DNA of 64,000 bases from CAYMMX01 sp964391675 (GCA_964391675.1 CAYMMX010000007.1:13545-77544), one strand, 5' to 3'; positions 40,907-50,745 are shown, numbered from the stretch's first letter. The notes: generated by a model not told the origin, from the letters alone. Translations and numbers: made by a program.

Positions 40907-41493
40907 TGCCGGAAAATATAGAAAAATTAATTGAAGACAATAACGGATTACTAAGAGGACACTTTTGTTTAACATCAGGATTACATTCCGATACATATTT
41001 TCAATGTGCAAAACTATACGAAAACCCACAAATAGTTGAAAAACTTGGTCAAGAATTAGCAAAAAAATTAGCAGGTATAAAATTTGATACTATTGTTTCG
41101 CCAGCAATCGGCGCAATTATAATGGGCTATGAGACAGCTAAGCAATGTAATAAAAGAAGCTTATTTGTTGAAAGAAAAGATGGGACACTTCAACTGAGAA
41201 GAAACTACGTTCTCAAAAAAGGTGAAAAAGTAATAATCTTAGAAGATGTTATAACTACAGCACGAACAATCAACGAAACAATCGAAGCCATAAAAGAATT
41301 TGAACCGAAAATAATCGGTGTTGCTTGTATAGTCGATAGAACAAAAGGACAAACTAACTATAATATAACATCATTATTACAAGTAAACCCTATTACATAT
41401 GAGCCTGAAAATTGCCCTTTATGTAAAGAAAGTATACCACTTGTAAAACCTGGAAGCAGAACAAAAAAACCTATAGGAGGTGTAAATGCTTAA
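40906..41493 (+). CDS. pyrE: Orotate phosphoribosyltransferase
   Basis: A 195-residue enzyme converting orotate and PRPP to OMP. The PRPP-binding motif VIILEDVITTARTINETIEAI is intact, with the flexible catalytic loop around FVERKDGTLQLRRNY. AGGAG lies before the ATG at 40906. The extended C-terminus with two cysteines (ENCPLCKES) is typical of the thermophile and cyanobacterial-type PyrE that ends PGSR. It overlaps pyrB by 8 bp. Confidence 0.96.
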   Translation: MPENIEKLIEDNNGLLRGHFCLTSGLHSDTYFQCAKLYENPQIVEKLGQELAKKLAGIKFDTIVSPAIGAIIMGYETAKQCNKRSLFVERKDGTLQLRRNYVLKKGEKVIILEDVITTARTINETIEAIKEFEPKIIGVACIVDRTKGQTNYNITSLLQVNPITYEPENCPLCKESIPLVKPGSRTKKPIGGVNA

Positions 41494-42379
41494 CTTAACA
41501 TCAATAAATGATCTTACTAATGAAGAAATACTTAAAATAATTCAGTTAGCTGAAGATTTTAGTGAAGACAAAGCCATATCAACTTGCTTTGGCAAACATC
41601 TTGCATTAATGTTTTTTGAAAGTTCAACAAGAACACATTTCAGCTTTGAAATGGCAGCAAACAAATTAGGTATTCATATTTATAATCTTGACACAACAAA
41701 GTCTTCCTTAGTGAAAGGCGAATCAATGAAAGATACCATTGAAAGCCTTTATTCTATCGGAATTAATGGTGTAGTTATCAGGCACAGCGAGTCAGGTTTT
41801 ATCGAAAAAACAATAAATGAAATTACATCTCCAATGAAATTCATAAACGGCGGAGACGGAAACAATGCTCATCCGACTCAGGCTTTACTTGATTTCTATA
41901 CTATTAGAAAACATTTGGGAACCGTTGAAGGTAAAAAAATATCAATTATAGGTGATATAAAGCATTCACGTGTAGCACATTCTAATATAAAACTACTTAA
42001 AAAATTTGGAGCGAATATTTGTTTATGTTCTCCTAAATATTTTAAAGATAATACAAATGACACAATATCAACAGACAATTTGGGAGAAGCATTACAAGAT
42101 GCTGATGTAGCAATATTTTTACGTATTCAAAAGGAAAGATTAGAAGACAGGATTCCAATTTTTGACTATGTCCACGATTACGGATTAACCATGAAAAAAC
42201 TTGAGAAATACGCAAAAAAAGATATCCTAATTATGCATCCGGGTCCTGTAAACAGAGACATAGAGCTATCTTCAGAAATAGTTGACAGTGACTACGGAAA
42301 CACGATTCTTGAACAGGCGCACAATGGTGTTTTTGTAAGAATGGCTGTACTTGATTTAATATTAGGAGAACAACGTTGA
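41486..42379 (+). CDS. pyrB: Aspartate carbamoyltransferase catalytic subunit
   Basis: A 297-residue transcarbamylase joining carbamoyl phosphate and aspartate. Carbamoyl phosphate loop FFESSTRTHFSFE, HPTQALLDFYTI, and MHPGPVNRDIEL are visible. No regulatory subunit gene (pyrI) accompanies it, so it is probably an unregulated trimer like the Bacillus enzyme. GGAGG lies before the ATG inside the end of pyrE. Its stop codon TGA overlaps the pyrC TTG start (TTGA). Confidence 0.97.
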   Translation: MLNLTSINDLTNEEILKIIQLAEDFSEDKAISTCFGKHLALMFFESSTRTHFSFEMAANKLGIHIYNLDTTKSSLVKGESMKDTIESLYSIGINGVVIRHSESGFIEKTINEITSPMKFINGGDGNNAHPTQALLDFYTIRKHLGTVEGKKISIIGDIKHSRVAHSNIKLLKKFGANICLCSPKYFKDNTNDTISTDNLGEALQDADVAIFLRIQKERLEDRIPIFDYVHDYGLTMKKLEKYAKKDILIMHPGPVNRDIELSSEIVDSDYGNTILEQAHNGVFVRMAVLDLILGEQR

Positions 42380-43542
42380 TATTAAAAAATGCCAGAGTAA
42401 TATCTCCAATTAATAACCTAGATGAAATTACCGATATAAAAATTGAAAACGGTATAATAACAGAAATTTCAAAAAACATATCCGGCAATGGAATAGATTT
42501 ATCTGGGAAAATAATTACTCCTGGATTTGTAGAAATGCATTGCCACTTAAGAGAACCCGGATTTGAATATAAAGAAACAATTAATTCGGGTTGTACAGCA
42601 GCACAAAATGGCGGTTACGTAGCAATTTGTCCTATGGCCAATACAAACCCGGTTAATGATAACATCGAAACTTTAAAATATATTTTAAACAAATCAGCGC
42701 AAACAGGAAAAACAAAAGTTTTTCCTGTTTGCGCAATAACTAAGAATCTAACAGGAGTAGAATTATCTGATATTAAAACTTTAAAACATAACGGTGCTAT
42801 AGCGTTTTCTGATGATGGCAAACCGCTAAATAATTTAGAAATATTCGAGCAAGCATTAAAAACAGGTGAATTAATAATCTCACATCCTGAACCCGAAGCA
42901 GAATGTGTTCAAAGAGAGATTGATATTTATAAAAAAATCGGAGGCAGGCTTCATTTTGCGCATATTTCGACTAAAGAAGCTATTGATATTATCAGAAAAG
43001 CAAAAAACGAAGGTTACAAAATAACATGTGAAACAGCTCCGCATTATTTTACTTTTACAAAAGAAAATATAACTAATAACGGGCAATTTAAAATGAACCC
43101 GCCTCTTGCAACGAAAGATGATTTAGAAGCTGTAATCAGAGGGCTTCAGGACAATACGATTGATTGTATAGCTACTGATCATGCTCCTCATTCAGTCGAA
43201 GAAAAAGGAGAAAGCTTTGATGTTGCTCCTTATGGAATAATCGGATTTGAAACAGCTTTGGGAGCAAGCTTACAGTTGGTTGAAAAAGGATATTTATCAT
43301 TAAATCAAGTAATAGAAAAACTTTCAACTAACCCTGCAAAAATATTACAACTTGATGATTTCGGACAAATACGAATCGGTAATAAAGCTAATTTAACAGT
43401 AATTATGCCCTATTGCGAATACACAGTAGATAAAAATGAATTTAAGTCAAAATGTAAAAATTCACCTTTTGAAGGAATGAAACTAAAAGGTATTTCAATA
43501 GCAACAGTATTAGAAGGAAGAATAATATTCAATGAGGATTAA
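42376..43542 (+). CDS. pyrC: Dihydroorotase
   Basis: A 388-residue type I dihydroorotase, a zinc amidohydrolase cyclising carbamoyl aspartate. Metal and active-site residues: H55-x-H57-x-R59 in EMHCHLREPG, D147 region in FSDDGKP, H170, H196 and D268 in ATDHAPHSVEEK. The start is TTG at 42376, overlapping the pyrB stop by 4 bp, with AGGAG upstream; no ATG lies at the N-terminus, which begins LILKNARVISP-like. A rare start may lower its output relative to PyrB. Coupled within the operon. Confidence 0.96.
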   Translation: MILKNARVISPINNLDEITDIKIENGIITEISKNISGNGIDLSGKIITPGFVEMHCHLREPGFEYKETINSGCTAAQNGGYVAICPMANTNPVNDNIETLKYILNKSAQTGKTKVFPVCAITKNLTGVELSDIKTLKHNGAIAFSDDGKPLNNLEIFEQALKTGELIISHPEPEAECVQREIDIYKKIGGRLHFAHISTKEAIDIIRKAKNEGYKITCETAPHYFTFTKENITNNGQFKMNPPLATKDDLEAVIRGLQDNTIDCIATDHAPHSVEEKGESFDVAPYGIIGFETALGASLQLVEKGYLSLNQVIEKLSTNPAKILQLDDFGQIRIGNKANLTVIMPYCEYTVDKNEFKSKCKNSPFEGMKLKGISIATVLEGRIIFNED

Positions 43543-43544
43543 AA

Positions 43545-44279
43545 ATGAAAATAATAAACAAAAATATTAAAGAAAAAATAGTTTTGGCACTTGATGTAGA
43601 TACCTTAGAAGAAGCAAAAAGCTTAATTCTTGAGCTTAAAGACTATGTTGGGGTTTTTAAAATAGGATTACAACTGTACACACAAAATGGCAATGAAATT
43701 ATAGATTTTATGACAAAACAAGATTTGGAATTCTTTCTCGATGTGAAATTAATGGATATTCCAAATACAGTTGCAAAGGCCTCTGAAAACATTGTAAAAA
43801 GAGGTGCAAGTTTCTTCAATATCCACACACTTGGAGGTGCTGAAATGATGAAACAATGTTCAATTTCAGCAAGAGAAACAGCAAAAAAGCTTGGGAAAAA
43901 AGAACCTCTTATACTTGGTGTAACAATATTAACAAGCATTTCTGATGAAATCTTAGAAAAAGAATTAGAAATAAATCAAAAAACAAACGAATATGCATTA
44001 AAACTTGCCAAACTAGCTAAAAATAGTGGACTTGGCGGTGTCGTTGCAAGTGTTTGGGAAGCAAGAAAAATAAAAGAAATGTGTGGAAAAGATTTTAAAG
44101 TTTTATGCCCCGGAATAAGACCTCAATGGTCACTAAATAATGATCAAAAACGCGCAGCAACTCCACGCAAGGCAATAGAAGAAGGTGCGGATTATTTAGT
44201 TATAGGCAGGGCTGTAACAGCTTCAGAAAACAGAATTAAAGCTATAGAAAAAATCTATAAAGAAATTGGAGAAATATAA
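43545..44279 (+). CDS. pyrF: Orotidine 5'-phosphate decarboxylase
   Basis: A 244-residue TIM-barrel enzyme making UMP from OMP, the last step of the pathway. LALDVDTLEEAKSL and catalytic D-x-K-x-x-D in FLDVKLMDIPNTV are intact, with VLCPGIRPQW and VIGRAVTASE in the C-terminal phosphate site. The ATG is 2 nt after the pyrC stop and its own stop shares a base with the carA ATG (TAATG). Confidence 0.97.
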   Translation: MKIINKNIKEKIVLALDVDTLEEAKSLILELKDYVGVFKIGLQLYTQNGNEIIDFMTKQDLEFFLDVKLMDIPNTVAKASENIVKRGASFFNIHTLGGAEMMKQCSISARETAKKLGKKEPLILGVTILTSISDEILEKELEINQKTNEYALKLAKLAKNSGLGGVVASVWEARKIKEMCGKDFKVLCPGIRPQWSLNNDQKRAATPRKAIEEGADYLVIGRAVTASENRIKAIEKIYKEIGEI

Positions 44280-45379
44280 TGAAAGCAATATTATTATTAG
44301 AAGACAATTCGAAATATGAAGGGATTTCATTTGGAGCAGAAGGAACAAATTTTGGAGAACTTGTATTTAATACCTCAATGACAGGATATCAAGAGATTCT
44401 CACTGATCCATCTTATGCAGGGCAAATAATTACAATGACCTATCCTGAAATCGGAAACTATGGAATCAATAAAGATGATTTTGAAAGCGATAAACCAGCA
44501 GCTCTGGGATTTATTGTAAAAAATTACTGTGAAAACGAATCTCATTATAAAAGTGAACAAACTTTATCAAAATATCTGAAAGATAATAATATAATAGGGC
44601 TTTCGAATATAGATACAAGAGATTTAACAAAAAAAATACGCGAAAAAGGTTGCATGAATTGCGTTATAACTACTGAAGAAATAACAGATGACATAAAATC
44701 AAAACTTTCTCAACATAAAATGGATAAAGATATTGTCTTAAGTGTAACAAGAAAAGATAAAAAGAGACTTCACAACAATGGCATAAAAATGGCATTCATT
44801 GATTACGGAGCTAAATGGAATATTATAAAAAATCTTAATGACAAAGGATGTGAACTTACAATTTTCCCTGCTGATGTAACAGCATTAGAAATATTATCTG
44901 GTGGATTTGAAGCCGTATTTTTATCAAACGGTCCCGGAGATCCCCAAGATGTTGAATATTCAATTGAAACATTAAAAAATCTTGTTGGAAAGCTGCCAAT
45001 TTTTGGTATCTGCCTTGGACATCAAATTTTAAGTCTTGTACTTGGGGCAAAAACATATAAATTAAAATACGGACATAGGGGTGGAAACCATCCGGTTATT
45101 GATTTAAGAACTAATAAAGTTTTTATGACCAGTCAAAATCATAGTTATGCCGTTGAAGAAAATTCACTGCCACAAAATGCACTAATAACACACAAAAATT
45201 TAAATGACGGAACCATAGAAGGACTTAGTTACCCTGCACTAAATATTGAAAGCGTACAATTTCACCCTGAAGCAGCACCAGGTCCTTTTGATGCCAATGA
45301 GATTTTTGACAACTGGATTATTAAGATACAAACTGAAAAAATTAAAATTGAAAATGAAAAATTTGAAAGGACAAGATAA
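44279..45379 (+). CDS. carA: Carbamoyl-phosphate synthase small subunit
   Basis: A 366-residue glutaminase subunit feeding ammonia to CarB for carbamoyl phosphate, used by PyrB and for arginine. The N-terminal domain includes GELVFNTSMTGYQEILTDPSY. The class I amidotransferase domain has the catalytic Cys in FGICLGHQ and the His-x-Glu in SVQFHPEAAPGP. The ATG shares a base with the pyrF stop. Placement inside the pyr operon argues that pyrimidine supply is its main purpose. Confidence 0.97.
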   Translation: MKAILLLEDNSKYEGISFGAEGTNFGELVFNTSMTGYQEILTDPSYAGQIITMTYPEIGNYGINKDDFESDKPAALGFIVKNYCENESHYKSEQTLSKYLKDNNIIGLSNIDTRDLTKKIREKGCMNCVITTEEITDDIKSKLSQHKMDKDIVLSVTRKDKKRLHNNGIKMAFIDYGAKWNIIKNLNDKGCELTIFPADVTALEILSGGFEAVFLSNGPGDPQDVEYSIETLKNLVGKLPIFGICLGHQILSLVLGAKTYKLKYGHRGGNHPVIDLRTNKVFMTSQNHSYAVEENSLPQNALITHKNLNDGTIEGLSYPALNIESVQFHPEAAPGPFDANEIFDNWIIKIQTEKIKIENEKFERTR

Positions 45380-45441
45380 CAAAATAATTTAAATAATTCA
45401 AAATTAGAATTTAAAAAATTAGTTAGAAAGTCAGGAGAGAT

Positions 45442-48400
45442 ATGAAAAACACCAAAATAAAAAAAGTACTTGTAATTGGTTCAGGTCCTATTGTGATAGG
45501 ACAAGCGGCTGAATTTGACTATGCAGGTGTACAAGCTTGTCGTGCACTTAAAGAAGAAAATATTGAAGTAATTTTAGTTAACTCAAATCCTGCGACTATA
45601 ATGACAGATGAAGATATTGCGGATAAAGTATACATTCAACCCTTAACTGTTGAAGCTCTTGAGTATATAATCAAGAAAGAGCGTCCGGATGGATTAATTG
45701 CAAGTTTAGGTGGTCAAACAGGTTTAAATTTAGCTGTTGAACTCAACGAAAATGGGATCTTAAATGAGTATAATGTTAAAGTTTTGGGTACAAACATAGA
45801 TTCAATTAAACAAGCAGAAGACAGAGAATTATTTAAGAACCTTATGCAAGAAATAAATGAACCCGTTCCCGAAAGTGAAATAGTTTCAACATACGAAGAA
45901 GCATTTAACTTTTCGCAAAAAATTGGATTTCCTATAATTATTAGACCCGCATATACACTGGGAGGAACAGGAGGAGGTATTGCCCATAATGAAGAAGAAT
46001 ATGAAGAAATAGTTCATTCAGGCATTGCAATGAGTCCGATAAATCAAGTTTTGGTTGAAAAAAGCATTGCAGGATATAAAGAAATTGAATATGAGGTTAT
46101 GAGGGATTCCAATGACACATGTATAATTGTATGTAATATGGAAAATATTGATCCTATTGGTATTCATACAGGTGACAGTTTTGTTGTGGCACCGTCTCAA
46201 ACACTAACAAATAACGATTATCAAATGCTTCGTTCGTCCGCAATTAAAATAATAAGAGCACTAAAAATTGAAGGTGGCTGTAATGTTCAATATGCACTGG
46301 ATACAGAATCGAATCAATATTATGTAATAGAGGTTAATCCACGTGTAAGCCGCTCATCTGCACTAGCTTCAAAAGCTACCGGATATCCGATTGCGAGAGT
46401 AACAACAAAAATTGCTATAGGTTACAATTTACACGAAATTAAAAATCAAATTACCGGAAAAACAGTAGCTGCATTTGAACCTTCAATTGACTATGTCGTT
46501 ACTAAGATACCAAAATGGCCGTTTGATAAATTTAGTTACGGAGATAGAATTTTAGGAACAAAAATGAAAGCAACCGGCGAAATTATGGCAATAGGAAGAA
46601 CTTTTGAAAGTTCTTTTAAAAAAGCAATAACATCGACAGAAGATAAACAAACCGGCTTATTAAATTACAAATTTTCAGAACTCTCCACTGAACAAATAAT
46701 AATTGATTTATCGATTCAAGACGACAGAAGAATTTTTAGACTTGCTGAAGCATTAAATAGGGGCGTTGATATTGATAAAATAAATAAAATTACTAAAATT
46801 GACAAATGGTTTATCAATAAAATCAAAAATATTATAAATTTTTCCAAGAGTCTTAAAACAGAAGAATTTACGTATGAAAAATGTTTAAAAGCAAAAGAAC
46901 TTGGTTTTCTAGATTCAGAAATTGCTGATTTAACAGGAAAGTCAACAAAAGAAATAGAAAATTTCAGAAAAGAAAATAATATTGTTGCCTCATTTAAAAT
47001 AGTAGATACTTGTGCTGCAGAATTTGAAGCGCAAACACCGTACTATTATTCTACATATGGCGAAGAATGTGAAGTTAAAAAAAACAAAGACAAAGAATCA
47101 ATTATGGTACTTGGTTCAGGTCCTATTAGAATTGGCCAGGGCATAGAGTTTGATTACTGCTCTGTTCATGCAGCATGGGCTATTAAAAATAACGGTTACG
47201 AATCAATTATGGTTAACTCAAATCCGGAAACCCTTAGTACAGATTTTGACATTGCGGATAAATTATATTTTGAACCAATGAATATTGAAAATATTATGAA
47301 TATTATTGAAAAAGAAAATCCAAAAGGTGTTTTAGTTCAATTTGGAGGGCAAACCGCAATTAATTTAGCAGAAAAACTACAAGAAAGAGGTGTTAAAATC
47401 CTCGGGACATCTCCAAAATCTACAGACATAACAGAGGACCGAGAACTCTTCGGTAATTTACTTAAAGAATTAAATATACCACAGCCGAAAGGCAAGGGCG
47501 TAAAAACACTTATAGAAGCAATTGAAGCAGCAAAAGACATCGGATATCCAGTCTTGGTAAGACCTTCATATGTAATAGGCGGAAGAGGAATGCAAGTTGT
47601 TTACAATGATGATGAACTTGTAACTTATATAAATGAGGCAGTAAAATTCACTAATAATATAATATTGATTGATCAATATATAGAAGGCCAGGAAGTAGAA
47701 TTGGACGCTGTATCAGATGGAACAGATGTTTTAATACCAGGAATAAATGAGCATATAGAAAGAGCCGGAGTCCATTCAGGCGACAGTATAAGTGTATATC
47801 CTGCCCAAAGCATTAATAAAAAAATAAAAGTTAAATTAGTGGAATACACCAAAAAAATTGCCAAAAGACTTAGAATTAAAGGATTAATGAATGTTCAATT
47901 TATAATAAAAGATAACATTCCATACATAATTGAGGTTAATCCAAGAGCTTCGAGGACTGTGCCAATTATGTCAAAAGTAACAAATACACCCATGGTAGAT
48001 GTTGCTGTAAATGTTATTTTAGGTAAGTCAATAAGAAGACAAGGATATAAATCAGGATTGGTAAAAGAAACTTCACTTGTATGTGTTAAAGTTCCTGTAT
48101 TCTCCTTCCAAAAGTTAAACAGAATAGATCCTGCATTAGCCCCTGAAATGAAATCAACAGGAGAAGTTCTTGGTATAGATACAAATTACGGAAAAGCTTT
48201 AGTAAAAGCTTTCATTGCAGCAGGATACAAATTTCCGCTTGATAAACAAAGGATTTTAGTATCGCTTAATGATCATTATAAAAAACCTGCGCTTGATATT
48301 ATTAGAGGATTTTATGATTCCGGTTTTTTGATTATGGCAACATGGGGAACAAACAAATTTCTTGAAAAAAATGGTGTACCTTCAAAAATGATTGAAAAAT

Positions 48401-48678
48401 TCATGTTTGACAAACTACAAAAGAGAATGAAAGAAGGGCGACTCTCAATAGTTATTAATACACCTACCATAGGTAAGGATTCAGAGAGAAGAGGTTTTAA
48501 AATGAGAACCATTGCCGAAATGTATGGGATACCTTGCTTTACATCTATTGATACTGCAAGAGCATTTTTAAAAGCTATAAATACTTATGATTGCAATTCC
48601 AATTTAAAGTATAAGAGTATCGAGAAATACAGGAAGAAAAAATCTATTAAAGCTCTACTGACAAGTCTTTTCAAGTAA
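45442..48678 (+). CDS. carB: Carbamoyl-phosphate synthase large subunit
   Basis: A 1078-residue synthase with two homologous ATP-grasp halves. Each begins with the family signature: GSGPIVIGQAAEFDYAG near residue 12 and GSGPIRIGQGIEFDYC near 557. NPRVSRSSALASKATGYPIA and NPRASRTVPIMSKVTNTPM are the paired metal and ATP segments. A C-terminal MGS-like allosteric domain covers about residues 930-1078. GGAG precedes the ATG after a 62-bp gap. It is the last gene of the operon. Confidence 0.98.
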   Translation: MKNTKIKKVLVIGSGPIVIGQAAEFDYAGVQACRALKEENIEVILVNSNPATIMTDEDIADKVYIQPLTVEALEYIIKKERPDGLIASLGGQTGLNLAVELNENGILNEYNVKVLGTNIDSIKQAEDRELFKNLMQEINEPVPESEIVSTYEEAFNFSQKIGFPIIIRPAYTLGGTGGGIAHNEEEYEEIVHSGIAMSPINQVLVEKSIAGYKEIEYEVMRDSNDTCIIVCNMENIDPIGIHTGDSFVVAPSQTLTNNDYQMLRSSAIKIIRALKIEGGCNVQYALDTESNQYYVIEVNPRVSRSSALASKATGYPIARVTTKIAIGYNLHEIKNQITGKTVAAFEPSIDYVVTKIPKWPFDKFSYGDRILGTKMKATGEIMAIGRTFESSFKKAITSTEDKQTGLLNYKFSELSTEQIIIDLSIQDDRRIFRLAEALNRGVDIDKINKITKIDKWFINKIKNIINFSKSLKTEEFTYEKCLKAKELGFLDSEIADLTGKSTKEIENFRKENNIVASFKIVDTCAAEFEAQTPYYYSTYGEECEVKKNKDKESIMVLGSGPIRIGQGIEFDYCSVHAAWAIKNNGYESIMVNSNPETLSTDFDIADKLYFEPMNIENIMNIIEKENPKGVLVQFGGQTAINLAEKLQERGVKILGTSPKSTDITEDRELFGNLLKELNIPQPKGKGVKTLIEAIEAAKDIGYPVLVRPSYVIGGRGMQVVYNDDELVTYINEAVKFTNNIILIDQYIEGQEVELDAVSDGTDVLIPGINEHIERAGVHSGDSISVYPAQSINKKIKVKLVEYTKKIAKRLRIKGLMNVQFIIKDNIPYIIEVNPRASRTVPIMSKVTNTPMVDVAVNVILGKSIRRQGYKSGLVKETSLVCVKVPVFSFQKLNRIDPALAPEMKSTGEVLGIDTNYGKALVKAFIAAGYKFPLDKQRILVSLNDHYKKPALDIIRGFYDSGFLIMATWGTNKFLEKNGVPSKMIEKFMFDKLQKRMKEGRLSIVINTPTIGKDSERRGFKMRTIAEMYGIPCFTSIDTARAFLKAINTYDCNSNLKYKSIEKYRKKKSIKALLTSLFK

Positions 48679-48683
48679 TTTGA

Positions 48684-48712
48684 TTGACAATTACAAATAA
48701 AAAGGATAATAT
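48684..48712 (+). promoter_or_regulatory. Promoter giving a probable leaderless transcript for folK
   Basis: A consensus TTGACA (48684-48689), a 17-bp spacer and TAATAT (48707-48712) are followed by six bases before the ATG at 48719. An AAAGGA lies 11 nt before the ATG, overlapping the -10 region, so an SD could act only if transcription started further upstream. Confidence 0.5.
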
Positions 48713-48718
48713 AGAAAA

Positions 48719-49228
48719 ATGAGCATTGTATATTTATGTCTTGGTTCAAATAAAGGAGATAGAGTTGGGTACGTCCAACAAGCTACAAGCCTATTAGGTG
48801 CGATTTATAATACAAAGATAATCCAAACATCTTCCCTTTATGAAACACAACCTTGGCTGGAAAAAGAAACAACTTGGTTTGTAAATGCAGTAGTCGAAAT
48901 TAAAACGTCATTAACTCCGCAAGAACTACTCTTAGAGTGTAACCGAATAGAAAAACAACTTGGAAGAATAAGAGATGAAAATGACAAATATGGAGACAGA
49001 ACCATTGATATTGACATACTTTTCTACGGTAATGAAATAATAAGCGAAGAAAATTTACAAATTCCTCATAAACATTTGCACAAAAGAGCTTTTGTTTTAG
49101 TACCGTTTCTTGAAATAAACCCCGATTTTGTTCATCCTGAAATAAATAAAAGTGTTGCTGATTTATACGAAGAATTAGAAAATCCTGAGATGGTTTATCT
49201 ATACGGGACGAGAATAGATGGACTCTAA
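48719..49228 (+). CDS. folK: 2-amino-4-hydroxy-6-hydroxymethyldihydropteridine pyrophosphokinase
   Basis: HPPK, a 169-residue folate-synthesis enzyme transferring pyrophosphate from ATP to the pterin. LGSNKGDR, the loop FVNAVVEI, and the ATP/Mg site GDRTIDIDILFYG are intact, followed by IPHKHLHKRAFVLVPFLEI. Folate use fits metF further along. It overlaps the downstream flavoprotein gene by 11 bp, so translation is coupled. Dihydropteroate synthase is not adjacent. Confidence 0.95.
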   Translation: MSIVYLCLGSNKGDRVGYVQQATSLLGAIYNTKIIQTSSLYETQPWLEKETTWFVNAVVEIKTSLTPQELLLECNRIEKQLGRIRDENDKYGDRTIDIDILFYGNEIISEENLQIPHKHLHKRAFVLVPFLEINPDFVHPEINKSVADLYEELENPEMVYLYGTRIDGL

Positions 49229-50399
49229 AAAATCTGTTGCAATAATAGGAGCAGGCCCTGCAGGAAGCATTTGTGCTTATTTTGCACAAAATCAAAATAA
49301 CATAACAATTTTTGAATATAAATCACCACTACATACACTTTTATATACAGGTGGTGGTAGATGTAATCTTGCATATGCAGAATATGATTTTAAAGAACTT
49401 GCAAAACATTACCCGCGAGGAGAGAAATTTTTATATTCGGTTTTTTCACAATTTTCAACCTATGATACTATAAATTTCTTTGAACAAATTGGAGTAAAAA
49501 CATATGTTCAAAAAGATTTAAGAATTTTTCCAAAATCAAACAGCGCTAAAAATGTAAGAGAAAAGTTTATACAATCGATTAATAACTGTAAAATCATTAA
49601 AGAAAAAGTTATTAAAATAGAAAAAAATGATAATATTTTTCTTATTCAAACAGCAAATTCAAATTACAAATTTGAAAAAGTAGTAATTTCAATAGGTGGA
49701 CATGCAGGATTTAAACTTGCAGAAAATTTAGGTCATAAGATTATTGAGCCTAAACCATCTCTAACCGGATTAATAACAAAAGAAGATTTTAAATCTCTTC
49801 AAGGTTTAAGTTTACAAAAGATTAAGGCGGAAATTTCTTTCCAAGGAAACAAATTTCCGCCACTACAAAATGATTTAATATTTACGCATGAAGGTATTTC
49901 CGGACCACTTGCATTCGAAATTTCTTCAATTTGTGCAAGAGAAAATTACGACAAGAATAATCCACTTGTCATAAAATTAAACTTGATAAGCAATGAGTTT
50001 AATTTTCAAGAAATGCTAAATCAAAATTCTAAAAAAAATGTTAAAAATCTTTTATCAGAGCTTATACCAAAATCATTAAGTGAGTATATTTTATTAAAAA
50101 ATAAAGTTAAATTAGATATAAAATGTCATCAAATAAACGGGAAAACAAGAGATATAATTTTAGAAAATTTAACTGATTTTAAGATAAATACTATTTCTCC
50201 GTCAAAAGATGGCGAAATTGTAACTTCGGGCGGGATATGCTTGGAAGAAATAAATCCCAAAACTATGCAATCCAAATTAATAAATAATCTATATTTTTGT
50301 GGTGAAATACTTGATATAGATGGCTTTTGCGGGGGGTTTAATCTGCAAAATTGCTGGTCTACAGGCTACATAACCGGTAAAAATATCAGTCAAGTTTAA
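49218..50399 (+). CDS. HI0933/BaiN-family FAD-dependent oxidoreductase
   Basis: A 393-residue flavoprotein of the HI0933/YhiN family: FAD-binding IIGAGPAGSICAY, the family signature TGGGRCNLAY, the middle GISGPLAFEIS, and the C-terminal GGFNLQNCWSTGYITGK. The family's physiological reaction is poorly known; BaiN in gut clostridia was reported to act on bile-acid intermediates, but that cannot be transferred to this protein. It overlaps folK and is likely co-transcribed. It converges on the Flp-like pilin gene. Confidence 0.87.
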   Translation: MDSKKSVAIIGAGPAGSICAYFAQNQNNITIFEYKSPLHTLLYTGGGRCNLAYAEYDFKELAKHYPRGEKFLYSVFSQFSTYDTINFFEQIGVKTYVQKDLRIFPKSNSAKNVREKFIQSINNCKIIKEKVIKIEKNDNIFLIQTANSNYKFEKVVISIGGHAGFKLAENLGHKIIEPKPSLTGLITKEDFKSLQGLSLQKIKAEISFQGNKFPPLQNDLIFTHEGISGPLAFEISSICARENYDKNNPLVIKLNLISNEFNFQEMLNQNSKKNVKNLLSELIPKSLSEYILLKNKVKLDIKCHQINGKTRDIILENLTDFKINTISPSKDGEIVTSGGICLEEINPKTMQSKLINNLYFCGEILDIDGFCGGFNLQNCWSTGYITGKNISQV

Positions 50400-50402
50400 T
50401 GG

Positions 50403-50618
50403 TTATTGACATTGTCCTGACGATGCATTATATGTTTTACCAATACTTGTGCAATAACTAGTCATTGCATTGGTTGCAGAAGAATTTACAGCAGTATTTG
50501 CCTGATTACCGACATTATTTATCGAAGTACTAAATTTACCAAGTATTGTAACAGCAACAACTGCAACAAGTGCTAAAATCAAACCATACTCTATAAGTGA
50601 TTGCGCATTCTTTTTCAT
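50403..50618 (-). CDS. Flp/type IVb-like small pilin
   Basis: A 71-residue pilin-like protein: a short basic leader MKKNAQSLIEYG, then a hydrophobic helix (residues 11-28), then a small Asn/Thr/Ala-rich domain with two cysteines (C56, C70) that may form a disulfide. Q-S-L-I-E just before the helix resembles Flp or class III prepilins. AAGG lies before the ATG. It has a strong promoter and is a single gene, as expected for an abundant structural subunit. No Tad/CpaF assembly genes are in the window. It resembles the N-terminus of the 17227 protein. Confidence 0.8.
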   Translation of the reverse strand: MKKNAQSLIEYGLILALVAVVAVTILGKFSTSINNVGNQANTAVNSSATNAMTSYCTSIGKTYNASSGQCQ

Positions 50619-50650
50619 AAAAAACCTTCTAAAATTCGATTACGATAAGT

Positions 50651-50679
50651 ATTATATCACTACTTATTTAATAAATCAA
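50651..50679 (-). promoter_or_regulatory. Promoter of the Flp-like pilin gene
   Basis: On the minus strand TTGATT (50679-50674), a 17-bp spacer and consensus TATAAT (50656-50651), about 30 nt before the pilin ATG. The -35 lies inside a 13-bp inverted repeat shared with the divergent promoter. Confidence 0.65.
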
Positions 50680-50745
50680 CTAGGTAACATACCTGTAAAA
50701 TAATAACAAAAACAACTTTTGCGCAAGAATCAAGTTGATTTATTA
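50669..50745. promoter_or_regulatory. 13-bp inverted repeat carrying both divergent -35 elements
   Basis: TAATAAATCAACT (50669-50681) is the exact reverse complement of AGTTGATTTATTA (50733-50745). Each copy contains the -35 hexamer of one of the divergent promoters (pilin and glucanotransferase). The copies are 51 bp apart, suited to a looping or shared operator, or simply to similar promoters. Confidence 0.4.

Noticed and set aside
49218..50399. Assigning BaiN bile-acid activity to the HI0933-family flavoprotein
   Set aside because: Family membership alone does not indicate that substrate; no bai genes are nearby.
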